Below are positions 1-9,361 of a DNA stretch of 39,945 nt, one piece after another; the stretch's first letter is position 1, and every line of letters begins with the position of its first letter. The notes beneath the pieces were generated by a model, which saw nothing but the letters and a program-made list of their open reading frames with translations, did no database searches and was not told where the DNA came from. The translations under genes were made by a program, and so were the position numbers. Source of the DNA: Propionibacteriales bacterium (lineage in GTDB: Bacteria > Actinomycetota > Actinomycetes > Propionibacteriales > Nocardioidaceae); the NCBI GenBank assembly GCA_009379735.1, contig WHTB01000004.1:1-39945 (forward strand). The letters are read 5' to 3'.

Positions 1-2976
1 GACGCGGAGCTGGGCCGCGACGCGGGCACGCAGCTCGGGGACATGGCTGACCAGGCCCACGACGCGGCCGCCGCTGCGCAGGTCGTCGAGCACATCGAGC
101 ACCTCGTCGAGGGTCTCGGCGTCGAGCGAACCGAAGCCCTCGTCGACGAACAGCGTCCCGAGCTCGACGCCACCAGTCTCGTACGCGACGACGTCCGCGA
201 GACCGAGGGCCAGCGCGAGCGACGCGACGAACGTCTCGCCGCCAGAAAGCGTGACCGGGTCACGGGCCTCTCCGGTCCAGCCGTCGTGCACCCGGATCCC
301 CAGCCCGCCGCGGCGGTCGCCGACCCCGCGGGTGTCGGTGTGCTCGAGCAGGTAGCGGCCACCGGTCATCCGGTCGATCCGCTCGTTCGCCGCGTCGACG
401 ACCTGGGCCAGCCGAGCGGCCAGCACGTACGACGAGAGCCGGATGCGGTGCGGGTTGTCGGCCGAGGTGCCCGCACAGAGCGCGGCGAGCTGGCGGGCGG
501 TGTCGAGAGCCCGCCGGGTCGGTGACCACGCGGCGATCGCTGCGTCGAGGTCGGAGTGCAGCATCTCCAGCCGATCGGCCTGCCCACCCAGCCGGGACTG
601 CCGGGTGACGGCCTCGTCGCGGTCGGCCTCGAGCCGCTGCAGCTGCTGCTCCAGCGAGTCGAGGTCGGCTCGGGGGAGCGCCGCAGCCTCACGGACCGCG
701 TTGTCGTCGAGCACCGCCTGCACCGTCGCGACCTCGTGGGTACGGCTCTGCAGCAGCGTCTCGAGGTCGGCCAGTTCGGCGGTCGGTACGACGGCGGCCC
801 GCGCTGCCGCCACCGTGGCGAAGCCCTGTCGGCGGGTGGTCTCGTCCAGCCGCCGGCGCAGCTCCCCGAGGCGCGTCACGGCGTCACGCCACGGCTGGAC
901 CGCCTCGACCATGGCCTGCAGCGATCGTTCGGCCGCCGACTCCTCGGCGACCCGCTCGGAGAGCGACTCGGCGGTGCCGACTGCCTCGACCAGCAGGGTG
1001 CGGAGGCTCTCCCGGCGCTGCCGGTAGGAACCGCACCGCTCCTGGAGTGCGGCGAGCTCATCGTGTGCCTCGGCCCGGGCCGCCAGCTGGACGCCGACCT
1101 GTCGGTCGAGCTCGTCCAGGTCGCGGGCGACCTGCTCGGCATGCTGGCCCGCCTCGACCGCGCGTGCCACCCGTCGGCGCAGGTCGGCGCGGGCCTGCTC
1201 GGCCGCGGCGAGAGTGAGGCCGCCGGCAGCGGCCTCGGCAGCGGCCAGCGCGGTCTCACAGCGACGCACGTCGGCGTCGGCCGCCGCCCGCACCTGCTCG
1301 GCGTGCTGCAGCAACTGTTCGGCGGCACGCTCGTCGCTCTCGGCCACCGCGTCGCCGGCCGGCTGCGCCTGGTCTGGATGCTCGGTCGACCCGCAGACCG
1401 GGCAAGGCTCGCCGACCTGCAGCCGGAGGGCGATCTCGGCGGCCATGCCCTCGAGGCGCGCCTGTCGGACGTCGAGCCAGGCTTCGCGGGCCGTGAGCGT
1501 GGTCTGCGTCACGGCGGCGAGCCGCTTGGCGAGGTCCGCGTGTCGATCGCGCTCCTGCTCGGCACGCTGCGCGCCGTCGACCTGCTGACCGACCGCGTCG
1601 AGGCGTTGCTGCAGCGCGGTGGAGTCCGCGGCCACGTCGGTCGCCTGCCGCGCCTGCTCGACCAGGCTGTCCCGCTGGTCACCGAGCCGGGCCAGGGTGT
1701 CGTCGACCTGCTGCAGCCGCGATCGGGTCGCCGTCACCTGGAGGTCGGTGCGGGTGAGTGCTGCCTCGGCTTGGTCCAGCTCGGCCTGGGTGGGCAGCAG
1801 CGCGGTCAGCCGGGCCGCCTCCTGCCGACGGAGGCGTACGCACTCCGCTACGGCGGCCTCGTCGCAGGCGTCCGGGTCAGAGTCCTCGAGGGCGGCGGCG
1901 GTGGACTCGGCCAGCGCGGTCGGGAGCCACGGCGCGGCGCCGACCGCATGCCGTGCGGCCGCCGTGCGGGTCTGCTCGGTCCCGGCGGCGCTCTCGTCGA
2001 ACAGCGATGCCACCGGCGCGACGACCTCCGCCCGACGGGCCGCGTCGACCCGCCGCTGGGTGGACGCGGTGGACTCGGCAAGGGCGTCGAGGCGCTCGCG
2101 CCGACGGCGTGCGTCGGCGTGGCGTGCCTGCAGGACGGACACCGCCCGCGCCTCGTCTCGCTGCACGCGGGCCAGCTTGACCGCGCGGTCGGACTCGGTG
2201 CGGGCGAGCCGTGCCTCGGCGCACGCGGTCACCGCTCGGTCGCGGACCCCGGCCGACCAGGGGAGCGGGTCGTCGAGGTCGGCGTCGCCAGTGGTGTCGC
2301 CAGGGGTGGCGCCGCTGACCTCGGTGATCCGGGCGAGGGTGGCGGTGGTCGCGGCCTCGTGCTCGGCCGACCGCTGGCCAAGCGCCTTGCGGTGCTCGGT
2401 CAGCCAGTCCTCGATCGCGCGGTAGTGCTGGGCGTCGAACAGCCGCTCGAGCAGGCCGTGCCGCTCCTGCGAGCCGGCCTTCAGGAACGTCTCGAACTGG
2501 CCCTGCGGCAGCAGCGCCACCTGGCAGAACTGGCCGATGGTGACGCCGACCAGGTCGCCGAGCAGGTCGGCGGACTCGTCGATCCGGTTGCTGCGCTGCG
2601 TCCAGATGCCGTCGACCTGCTCCTCGAGCAGCACCTTGGCCGGCTCGCGGGTGGTGCCGGTGCCCCGCAGCTTGGGGCGCACCCACTCGGGCGACCGGGT
2701 GATCCGGACCCGGCGCCCGCGCAGCGTCGCCTCCAGCACCACCTGCGGCCCCGAGCCCCGCGGCGCGTGGTCGCTGTGCAGCCGCTTGGCCTTGTCACGG
2801 TCACCGGGGACCTGGCCGAACAGACCGAAGCAGACCGCGTCGAGAACGCTCGTCTTGCCGCCACCGGTCGGACCGCCGAGCAGGAAGAGCCCGGCGTCGC
2901 TGAGCGCGTCGAAGTCGACCTGCTCGGTGCCGGCGAACGGCCCGAACGCCGTGACCGCGAGGTGGTGCAACCGCAT
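1..2976 (-). CDS. sbcC: Exonuclease SbcC, ATPase subunit of SbcCD (3'-end partial)
   Basis: SMC/Rad50-type ATPase that works with the SbcD nuclease on DNA ends and hairpins. The reading frame starts at the ATG at 2976 and runs off the left edge after 992 codons. Seen: N-terminal MRLHHLAVTAFGPF and Walker A GPTGGGKT near residue 40; a long Ala/Arg/Glu-rich coiled-coil region; a zinc-hook CPVC at residues 525-528 (bases 1393-1404); then near the edge the ABC signature LSGGE, Walker B LGTLFVDEGFGSLD and an H-loop GLVSHV. Only a short C-terminal tail should be missing. The start overlaps the sbcD stop by one base (TGATG), so the two are translationally coupled. Family assignment is secure. Confidence 0.95.
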   Translation of the reverse strand, partial: MRLHHLAVTAFGPFAGTEQVDFDALSDAGLFLLGGPTGGGKTSVLDAVCFGLFGQVPGDRDKAKRLHSDHAPRGSGPQVVLEATLRGRRVRITRSPEWVRPKLRGTGTTREPAKVLLEEQVDGIWTQRSNRIDESADLLGDLVGVTIGQFCQVALLPQGQFETFLKAGSQERHGLLERLFDAQHYRAIEDWLTEHRKALGQRSAEHEAATTATLARITEVSGATPGDTTGDADLDDPLPWSAGVRDRAVTACAEARLARTESDRAVKLARVQRDEARAVSVLQARHADARRRRERLDALAESTASTQRRVDAARRAEVVAPVASLFDESAAGTEQTRTAAARHAVGAAPWLPTALAESTAAALEDSDPDACDEAAVAECVRLRRQEAARLTALLPTQAELDQAEAALTRTDLQVTATRSRLQQVDDTLARLGDQRDSLVEQARQATDVAADSTALQQRLDAVGQQVDGAQRAEQERDRHADLAKRLAAVTQTTLTAREAWLDVRQARLEGMAAEIALRLQVGEPCPVCGSTEHPDQAQPAGDAVAESDERAAEQLLQHAEQVRAAADADVRRCETALAAAEAAAGGLTLAAAEQARADLRRRVARAVEAGQHAEQVARDLDELDRQVGVQLAARAEAHDELAALQERCGSYRQRRESLRTLLVEAVGTAESLSERVAEESAAERSLQAMVEAVQPWRDAVTRLGELRRRLDETTRRQGFATVAAARAAVVPTAELADLETLLQSRTHEVATVQAVLDDNAVREAAALPRADLDSLEQQLQRLEADRDEAVTRQSRLGGQADRLEMLHSDLDAAIAAWSPTRRALDTARQLAALCAGTSADNPHRIRLSSYVLAARLAQVVDAANERIDRMTGGRYLLEHTDTRGVGDRRGGLGIRVHDGWTGEARDPVTLSGGETFVASLALALGLADVVAYETGGVELGTLFVDEGFGSLDAETLDEVLDVLDDLRSGGRVVGLVSHVPELRARVAAQLRV

Positions 2977-4151
2977 CAGGCCACCCCCGCCGACCGGGGT
3001 GCGTCGGACCGCGCCACCTCGGGCCGGCACGCGTCACAGGCCTGCGCCAGCAGCCGGAGCTCCGCAGCCTCCGCCGGCGCACCGCGTACGTCGGCGACGA
3101 ACGCCTCGGCGATCTGCAGGTCGCTGCGTCCACGTACCCGCTCGACCACGGAGACCTCGTCGCCCGCCAACCGGTCGGGCTCGAACGCCAGCACCAGGGT
3201 GTGTGGGAAGCGGTCGCGAAGGCGGCGCATCGCCTCGGCCGGCCGACGTGGGTCGGTCAACGTCGCATGGAGCCAGCTGTCCTCCAGCCCGGCCAGCGAC
3301 GGGTCTCGCAGCAGCGCGTCGAGGCGACCGCGCACGCTGCCGAGCGGTCGCGGGACCGGGGCCGGGACGAACGACACTTCCGTCAGGCCGGCCGGCCCGA
3401 CGTCGAGCAGCCAGCAGCCCTTCCGCTGGCGTGCCTCGGAGAACGAGTAGGCCAGCGGCGAGCCGGAGTAGCGGACCCCGTCGGCGAGCTGCTGGCGGCC
3501 GTGGAGGTGCCCGAGGGCGACGTAGTCGACGCCGTCGAACACGGACGCGGACACCTGGGAGACACCGCCCACGCTGATGTCCCGTTCGCTCTCGCTGGCC
3601 TGGCCACCGGTGACGAACGCATGCGCCATCACCAGCGACCGGGTGCCGGCCGGCCGGGTGTCGAGGTCGGCGCGGATGCGCTGCATCGCCGCTCCGAGGG
3701 CGGCCGCATGGGTGCGCTCGGCCAGCTGCCAGGGCTCGCGTACGGCGTCGGGCTCGAGGTAGGGGATGCCGTAGATGGCGAGGCTGGTGTCATCTGTCTC
3801 GACCAGGACTGGGGTGCCGACGGCGGAGAACTGGGTGCGGAGGTGGACGCCGGCGGCGTCGATCAGGTCGGACGCGAACCCGAGCCGGTGCACGGAGTCG
3901 TGGTTGCCGCTGGTGACGACGACCCGGACCCGGTCGGCCGCCAGCCGGCGCAGCGCGTCCGACGCCAGCGTGACCGCGTCGACCGGAGGCAGGGCGCGGT
4001 CGAAGACGTCACCAGCGAGGACCACCAGGTCGACCGACTCGGAGCGGACCGTCTCGACCAGATGGTCGACGAACGCGCCCTGCGCGTGCAGCAGGTCCTC
4101 GCGGTGGAATGACCGGCCGAGATGCCAGTCAGAAGTATGGAGGACGCGCAC
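2976..4151 (-). CDS. sbcD: Exonuclease SbcD, nuclease subunit of SbcCD
   Basis: Calcineurin-like metallophosphoesterase of 391 residues, normal for SbcD. Seen: the metal-binding motifs DWHLGRS near the N terminus, GDVFDR, GNHDS and GHLHG in the usual order, followed by the SbcD C-terminal domain. The frame is open further upstream, but the GTG at 4151 gives the canonical SbcD start (VRVLHTSDWHLG), with the DxH motif about eight residues in. Mn-dependent nuclease activity and partnership with SbcC are family knowledge. Directly followed by sbcC with a one-base overlap. Confidence 0.95.
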   Translation of the reverse strand: MRVLHTSDWHLGRSFHREDLLHAQGAFVDHLVETVRSESVDLVVLAGDVFDRALPPVDAVTLASDALRRLAADRVRVVVTSGNHDSVHRLGFASDLIDAAGVHLRTQFSAVGTPVLVETDDTSLAIYGIPYLEPDAVREPWQLAERTHAAALGAAMQRIRADLDTRPAGTRSLVMAHAFVTGGQASESERDISVGGVSQVSASVFDGVDYVALGHLHGRQQLADGVRYSGSPLAYSFSEARQRKGCWLLDVGPAGLTEVSFVPAPVPRPLGSVRGRLDALLRDPSLAGLEDSWLHATLTDPRRPAEAMRRLRDRFPHTLVLAFEPDRLAGDEVSVVERVRGRSDLQIAEAFVADVRGAPAEAAELRLLAQACDACRPEVARSDAPRSAGVA

Positions 4152-4189
4152 GGAACCGACGCTAGACGGCCAGGCCGACAGGCGGCGGC

Positions 4190-5041
4190 TCACACGCCGA
4201 GGCGGTCTCCTCCGGCGTACACGACGAACCGGTCCCCACGGGTGAAGCCGGCGAGGCTCACGTTGAACGTACGGGCGCAGTCGACCGCGAGGCTGGACGG
4301 CGCGCCGACCGCCACCACGACCGGGATCTGCGCGAGCACCGCCTTCTGGACGATCTCGAAGCCGGCCCGCCCGCTGGTGCACATCAACCGGTCGTGGGTC
4401 TGCTCGCCCCGCAGCGCGGCCGCGCCGACCATCTTGTCGACGGCGTTGTGCCGGCCGACGTCCTCGCGGACGAGCAGTGGCTGCCCGGTCGCGGTGAACA
4501 GCCCGGCGGCGTGCAGCCCGCCGGTGCGCTCGAACACCGCCTGCTTCTCGCGCAGCAGGTCGGGCAGGCTGGCCACGACCTCGTGCGTCACGCGTACGTC
4601 GCTGCTCACCTCCGTGCCTCCGAACTCGGTCACGGCGTCGAGGCTGTCCTTGCCACACACGCCACAGGCCGAGCTGACCGCGCCCTGCCGCTCGGGCAGC
4701 GGCCGCAGCGGGGGAGTGGACAGCTCGACGGTCACGACGTTGAAGTCCTGGTCCGGACGCAGCGTCTGGTCGGTGCAGTAGGCCACCGTCTGCAGGTCTG
4801 GCGGACGGGCCAGAGCCTCACCGAGTACGAAACCGGCAGCCAGCTCGAAGTCGTTGCCGGGCGTCCGCATCGTCACCGCCAGCCGGTCGGCCGGTCGGCC
4901 GGGCCAGGCCAGCCGGACCTCCAGCGGCTCCTCGGTGGCGAGCCGGTCCTCACGGCGCCGGGTCTGGTCGCCGTCGACCTCCACCACCCGGACCCGCCCG
5001 CTCGGCCCCGGTCGTGTCGGCTTCGTCACCTCGATACTCAC
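4190..5041 (-). CDS. fdhD: Formate dehydrogenase accessory sulfurtransferase FdhD
   Basis: FdhD carries sulfur from a cysteine desulfurase to the molybdenum cofactor of formate dehydrogenase. The 283-residue protein has the required CxxC at Cys126/Cys129 (CGVCGKDS) and the conserved stretches RTPGNDFELAAGF, VREDVGRHNAVDK and TSGRAGFE. It lies 38 bases upstream of sbcD on the same strand and is divergent from the cation exporter. No formate dehydrogenase gene is present here; the only molybdoenzyme in the window is the CoxL-type hydroxylase 24 kb away. That enzyme class normally uses XdhC, so a functional link is only speculation. Confidence 0.95.
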   Translation of the reverse strand: MSIEVTKPTRPGPSGRVRVVEVDGDQTRRREDRLATEEPLEVRLAWPGRPADRLAVTMRTPGNDFELAAGFVLGEALARPPDLQTVAYCTDQTLRPDQDFNVVTVELSTPPLRPLPERQGAVSSACGVCGKDSLDAVTEFGGTEVSSDVRVTHEVVASLPDLLREKQAVFERTGGLHAAGLFTATGQPLLVREDVGRHNAVDKMVGAAALRGEQTHDRLMCTSGRAGFEIVQKAVLAQIPVVVAVGAPSSLAVDCARTFNVSLAGFTRGDRFVVYAGGDRLGV

Positions 5042-5084
5042 ACCTCCACGGTAGCCCGGCCGGCCAGGACCTAGGCTCGGAGGC

Positions 5085-6002
5085 GTGGGTACTGGTCACG
5101 GGCACGGGTACGCGAGTGCGGCCTCCGTGCACCGGTCACGGCTGGTGCTCGTCCTGTGCCTGACGGCCGTGGTGCTGGTCGCCGAGGTGATCGGCGCGTG
5201 GTGGACCGGCAGCCTCGCCCTGCTCGCCGACGCCGGCCACATGTTCACCGACGTCGCCGGGCTGTCGCTGGCCCTTGCCGCGATGGTGCTGGCCGGGCGA
5301 ATGACCCATGCACGCCGGACGTACGGCTTCTACCGGCTGGAGATCTTCGCCGCCGCCGTCAACGCCGTGATCCTGCTCGCGGTCGCGGCCGGCGTGGTGG
5401 TGTCCGCGGTCCGCCGGCTGGACGCGCCGCCCGAGGTCGACGGCGGCCCGATGCTGTGGGTCGCACTGCTCGGCGGCGCCGTCAACCTCGTCGCCCTTCG
5501 GCTGCTGCAGGCCGGGGCCCAGCACAGCCTCAACCTGCGGGGGGCCTACCTCGAGGTGCTCGGCGACCTGCTCGGGTCGATCGCGGTGGTCGTGGCCGCG
5601 GTCGTGATCACCGTGACCGGCCGTGACATCGCCGACCCGATCGCGTCGCTGTTGATCGCAGCGCTGATCGTCCCGCGGACCTGGATGCTGCTGCGCGAGG
5701 CCGTGGACATCCTGCTGGAGGCGACGCCGCGCGGAGTGGACCTGGACCACGTCCGCGAACACATCAAAGGCACCGAGGGGGTCGTGGACGTTCACGACCT
5801 GCACGTCTGGACGATTACGTCCGGCATGCCGGTGATGTCGGCCCATGTCGTGGTGAGCGCGGACGCGTTGGCCGCCGGCGGTCCTGGCCCGGTCCTGGAC
5901 CGGTTGGGCGACTGCCTCGGTGCCCACTTCGACGTGGAGCACTGCACGTTCCAGGTCGAGCCGGTGGGCCACGCCGACCACGAGAGCGAGCTGCATCCCT
6001 GA
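5085..6002 (+). CDS. CzcD-type cation diffusion facilitator (Zn/Co/Cd efflux)
   Basis: Cytoplasmic-membrane metal/proton antiporter of 305 residues. Seen: a His/Gly N terminus (GTGHGHG), six hydrophobic segments, the TM2 metal site His52/Asp56 in DAGHMFTD, the TM5 site Glu157/Asp161 in LEVLGDLLGS (as in CzcD, where Glu also stands in the His position) and a C-terminal CDF cytoplasmic domain with VHDLHVWTITSG. The GTG start follows 43 bases of intergenic DNA shared with fdhD. Exact metal specificity cannot be read from the sequence. Confidence 0.93.
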   Translation: MGTGHGHGYASAASVHRSRLVLVLCLTAVVLVAEVIGAWWTGSLALLADAGHMFTDVAGLSLALAAMVLAGRMTHARRTYGFYRLEIFAAAVNAVILLAVAAGVVVSAVRRLDAPPEVDGGPMLWVALLGGAVNLVALRLLQAGAQHSLNLRGAYLEVLGDLLGSIAVVVAAVVITVTGRDIADPIASLLIAALIVPRTWMLLREAVDILLEATPRGVDLDHVREHIKGTEGVVDVHDLHVWTITSGMPVMSAHVVVSADALAAGGPGPVLDRLGDCLGAHFDVEHCTFQVEPVGHADHESELHP

Positions 6003-6100
6003 CGCCGTCGTCGTCTCGTGTTCACCCCCCGGTTCCGGACAATCCCGACACACGCGGTAGAAGTAGAGGGATACGCATCCGTCGACCTCGGGACCGACTC

Positions 6101-6760
6101 TTGCTGCGCGCCGTCCGTGATCTCGCCCCGCCCAGCCGGGGGGCGCGCGTCGCGCGTGGCCTGCTGGCCAGTGGCTGGCTGCTGCTCGCTCTCCTCGTCC
6201 TCACCATGCTCGCGGCCGGTCCGCTACGGCCGGTCGACATCGCCCTGAACTTCCAGCACGACAGGATGTCGTTCAATCCGACCCTGTTGACGATCGACCG
6301 GATCGGCCAGCGCGCGGTGTGCGTGCCCGTACTGGTGGTTGTCGCCGCATTGGCCGGTCGGCGGAGGCGGTCGTGGCGCCCGCTCGTGGTGGCCGGGCTG
6401 AGTGTGCTGGTCGTCAACGTGGCCGTCGGTGTCCTCAAGCTCGGACTCGAGCGGGGAGCGCCGTACGACCGGCAGCCAGCCTTCTTCGTCGACGGCGTGA
6501 TGTACCCGTCCGGGCACTCCGCGAACGTCGTCCTGGTGTACGGCCTCGCGGCATACCTGTGGTGGCGCTACGCCGGTGCCTCACGACGTACCCGGGTGTG
6601 GCTGGTCGCCGCGGTCGTGTTCCTCGCCCACGTGATGGTGCTGGTGTCGCTGGCGCTGGGCTTCCACTGGTTCACCGACCTGGTCGCCGGTGTGCTGGTG
6701 GGCGGTGCGGTCCTGCAAGCTGTCACCACGGTCGACCGGGCAATGCCGCTGCGCCGCTGA
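6101..6760 (+). CDS. PAP2-family membrane phosphatase
   Basis: Integral membrane protein of 219 residues, likely a lipid phosphate or polyprenyl-pyrophosphate phosphatase. Seen: several transmembrane helices, a central motif YPSGHSAN and a third motif LGFHWFTDLVAG carrying the catalytic His and Asp. The first motif is KLGLERGAPYD. Compared with the family pattern KX6RP...PSGH...SRX5HX3D, the final Arg of motif 1 reads Ala, and the Arg of motif 3 is not present in the expected place, so phosphate binding may be altered. The start is TTG at 6101; no better start is visible. Convergent with the following tetR. Confidence 0.85.
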   Translation: MLRAVRDLAPPSRGARVARGLLASGWLLLALLVLTMLAAGPLRPVDIALNFQHDRMSFNPTLLTIDRIGQRAVCVPVLVVVAALAGRRRRSWRPLVVAGLSVLVVNVAVGVLKLGLERGAPYDRQPAFFVDGVMYPSGHSANVVLVYGLAAYLWWRYAGASRRTRVWLVAAVVFLAHVMVLVSLALGFHWFTDLVAGVLVGGAVLQAVTTVDRAMPLRR

Positions 6761-6810
6761 CCTTCATTGCTTGGACCTCTGGCGATGGTCGATCTAGTCA
6801 GCCGGCCCGA

Positions 6811-7419
6811 CTACTGATGTAGAGATTGGAGCACGAGATCGGCGAGGGGCCCGGCTTGTCGCGCCGGCCCGTCGGCCCCGAGGGCGCCGGCGCTCGCGAG
6901 TGTGCCTTCGACGAGGAGCGCAAGGCTCTCCGCGGCTGGACGCTTCCGCTCCTCGGCAGTTTCCACAGGCGCCAGCAGGTCGAGGAAGCGGTCCACTACC
7001 CATTGCTTCGCGGTCGTCGAAAGGCGGTGCGCGGGAGTGGCGGGGTCCGGAAACTCCGCAAGGGCCAACTGACATGCGCAGCCGCGGAACTCGGCCTCCC
7101 GAGTGGTCTCGGACAGGGCGTCGAAGACAGCACGGATCGCGTCCTCGCCCGGAGCCGCGTCCGTCGCGGCCGCGTCGAACCACGTCCGCATGCGTTGGTC
7201 GGCGTGCTCGACGTACGCCGCGACGAGCCCGTCCTTGGAACCGAAGATGCGGTAGAGGGCGGTCGGCGCCACGCCGGCGTCCCGCGCGACCTGATCGATC
7301 CCCGTCGCGTGGATCCCGGCAGCGTAGAAGAGCCCGTCAGTGACCTCCAGGACGTGCCTGCGCGTCTCGGAGGCCGACCTGTGCCTGCGGGCCGGCTCGC
7401 TGGCTCTGGCGCCCATCAC
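6811..7419 (-). CDS. TetR-family repressor of the MFS/reductase operon
   Basis: 202-residue TetR regulator. The N-terminal HTH covers about residues 20-65 (GIDQVARDAGVAPTALYRIF), and the helical ligand-binding domain follows. It is the last gene of a three-gene operon (MFS pump, Rossmann reductase, tetR), with an ATGA overlap to the reductase. The 16-bp palindrome in the operon promoter at 9366-9381 is the likely site of autoregulation. Ligand unknown. Family certain, target inferred. Confidence 0.92.
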   Translation of the reverse strand: MMGARASEPARRHRSASETRRHVLEVTDGLFYAAGIHATGIDQVARDAGVAPTALYRIFGSKDGLVAAYVEHADQRMRTWFDAAATDAAPGEDAIRAVFDALSETTREAEFRGCACQLALAEFPDPATPAHRLSTTAKQWVVDRFLDLLAPVETAEERKRPAAESLALLVEGTLASAGALGADGPARQAGPLADLVLQSLHQ

Positions 7420-8093
7420 TCTTCCTTCCTGTCCCGCGACGCTGCCCCACGGTCGGTGGCCAGCAGCTCCTCCGCTCGAGCCGGTCCCACCGGTTGATTG
7501 AACACCAGGGAGCCGTACTCCTGCCGCGCGCTCTGGGCGAGTGTCCCACCGTCCACCGGCGCGAACCCCATCTCGTGGACCAGCGCCGAGATCCGCCTAC
7601 GTGCCGCCGGGTCGTCGCTGGCCACAGGCACGGCCAGCCGATCCTCGTGGGCCGCGTCCGGTCTGCTCTCCTCGAGAATGCGGCGATACCAGATCGTGTT
7701 GAACGCCTTGACCACGGTGGCACCGGGCAACTGGGCAGCTAGTACCTGGCCCGTCGTCATGGCGCCGGAGTCGAGTCGCGGATGGTGGCCGTCGCGGCCG
7801 ATGTCGTAGTTGCCCGCGTCCACGACCAGGGCTCCCTCGAACGGAGCCGATTCGAGCGTGTCGTATCTCCCGAAGGGAATGGCAAGGAACACGATTCGTC
7901 CCGGTGTGCCGTCGCCCGCGGCTACGTCGGCAGCGGTGCCAGCAAGCGCAAGAGGCCCGACGGACCTCGCGAGGGACTCAAGGGTGTCTGGTCCGCGGGA
8001 GTTGGCCACGTGCACCAGTCGTCCGAGCCCGGTGAGTCGCACGGCCAGGGCATGTCCCATGTCTCCCGTCCCGATCACGCCGATGCTCGTCAC
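7416..8093 (-). CDS. F420/NADP-type reductase, NAD(P)-binding (NADPH-dependent F420 reductase family)
   Basis: 225-residue Rossmann-fold protein. Seen: N-terminal dinucleotide motif GVIGTGDMGHAL, then SRGPDTL, a typical NADP-binding second-strand pattern, and the ProC/F420-oxidoreductase middle region (VVDAGNYDIGRDGHHP, VVKAFNTIWYR). The family moves hydride between NADP and F420 or acts on unknown substrates; many such small family members are uncharacterised. ATGA overlaps on both sides place it in one operon with the MFS pump and tetR, which suggests a role linked to the exported or sensed compound. Confidence 0.88.
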   Translation of the reverse strand: MTSIGVIGTGDMGHALAVRLTGLGRLVHVANSRGPDTLESLARSVGPLALAGTAADVAAGDGTPGRIVFLAIPFGRYDTLESAPFEGALVVDAGNYDIGRDGHHPRLDSGAMTTGQVLAAQLPGATVVKAFNTIWYRRILEESRPDAAHEDRLAVPVASDDPAARRRISALVHEMGFAPVDGGTLAQSARQEYGSLVFNQPVGPARAEELLATDRGAASRDRKEE

Positions 8094-9355
8094 GGCCGGG
8101 CCTCGACCGTCGCGATGGCATCGTCGTGGTCACCTTGCCCGGCCCGCTCAGGGCCGGGGTTCGCCAACCCGGACCGTTCCAGGTCGACGGGACGAAGCAT
8201 CGCCGTCGCGCCGGCACCGAGCACTCCCAGGGCGCAGATGATCGCGCCGGCGAGGACGGCGGCCTCCACGCCGTACGCGGCCACGGCGCGGCCACCGACG
8301 ACCGCACCGAGCGCGATACCGGCGGTGACTGCGGATGCAGGAAGGACGCCGGCCAGGTCGCGACCTGGGCCGGCGAGGCTCGTGACTCGGTACTGCAGGG
8401 ACGGGACCAGTCCGAAGCCCACCAGGCCCCACACGACGAGCACGAGCAGGGTGACCACAGGGTTGGCGCCGGCGACGAAGAGGACCACCAGCGCTGCTAC
8501 CAGTACCCCACTGGCGATGACGATGGTGCGGGATGCAGACCGGTCGGCCGCCCATCCGCCGGCGAATGTACCGATCGCATTGGCCGTGCCGTAAGCCAGC
8601 AGGAACCAGCTCACCGTGCCGCCGGAGACGTGGGTCACCTCGGACAAGTACACCGCGAGGTACGTGAGTGCGGCGAACTGACCGCCCATCACGAGGAGCC
8701 CGACGCCGAGGACCGCGAGCACCCTCGGCGTGAAGGCGTAGCGGGCTTGGGCCCGCAACCCACCCGTACCCGACTGCGGGACGGGAGGAACGACCGCGAC
8801 CGCGAGCGCGAGCGCGAGGGCGCCGGTGATCACGATGGCGACGAACCCGGCGCGCCAACCGCTAGCGTGGCCGATCGCGGTGCCGATCGGCACCCCGAGC
8901 GCGGTGGCTACGGCGATGCCGCCGAAGACAGCGGCGATGGCGCGCCCCGTCCGCTGGGCCGGTACGAGAGCCCCGACGACGCTGAACGCGACGCCGATGA
9001 AGAGTCCGTGCAGGGCGCCGGTGACCAGTCGGGCGCCGAGCAGCGAGCCGATGTCCGGGGACAGGGCTGCCCACAGGTTGCCGGCGACGTAGGTCGTCAG
9101 CGAGCCGACGAGGACCAGTCGCCTGCCCAGTCTGATGGTCAGTGCGGTCAGGGCAGGTCCACCCAGGGCGATACCCAGCGCGTACGCGGTCACCAGCCAG
9201 CCGGCGGTCTCCGTACTCACGGCGAGATCGACCGCCACCAGCTCGAGGATGCCCACGACCAGCAGTTCGGCGGATCCCAAGACGAAGGCCCCCAGGAAGA
9301 GTGCGAGAACGACCAGCCGCTCGCGATTTCCCGGAGTAGGAGAGGGAGAAGTCAT
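8090..9355 (-). CDS. MFS transporter, DHA1-type drug/metabolite efflux
   Basis: 421-residue, 12-helix major facilitator. Seen: early motif-A-like stretch LTIRLGRRLVLVGS after TM2, the TM5 motif C-like GVPIGTAIG and a C-terminal half of six more hydrophobic helices. First gene of the operon MFS-reductase-tetR. The ATG lies seven bases beyond a clear -10 box, so the mRNA is probably leaderless. Substrate unknown; similar actinobacterial pumps are called chloramphenicol or arabinose efflux pumps, but nothing here fixes that. Confidence 0.92.
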   Translation of the reverse strand: MTSPSPTPGNRERLVVLALFLGAFVLGSAELLVVGILELVAVDLAVSTETAGWLVTAYALGIALGGPALTALTIRLGRRLVLVGSLTTYVAGNLWAALSPDIGSLLGARLVTGALHGLFIGVAFSVVGALVPAQRTGRAIAAVFGGIAVATALGVPIGTAIGHASGWRAGFVAIVITGALALALAVAVVPPVPQSGTGGLRAQARYAFTPRVLAVLGVGLLVMGGQFAALTYLAVYLSEVTHVSGGTVSWFLLAYGTANAIGTFAGGWAADRSASRTIVIASGVLVAALVVLFVAGANPVVTLLVLVVWGLVGFGLVPSLQYRVTSLAGPGRDLAGVLPASAVTAGIALGAVVGGRAVAAYGVEAAVLAGAIICALGVLGAGATAMLRPVDLERSGLANPGPERAGQGDHDDAIATVEARP

Positions 9356-9361
9356 TCCGCA

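Noticed and set aside
556-3450. Very long plus-strand open frame of 964 codons
   Set aside because: It lies opposite sbcC/sbcD, whose motifs are all on the minus strand. Long antisense frames are expected at this GC content.
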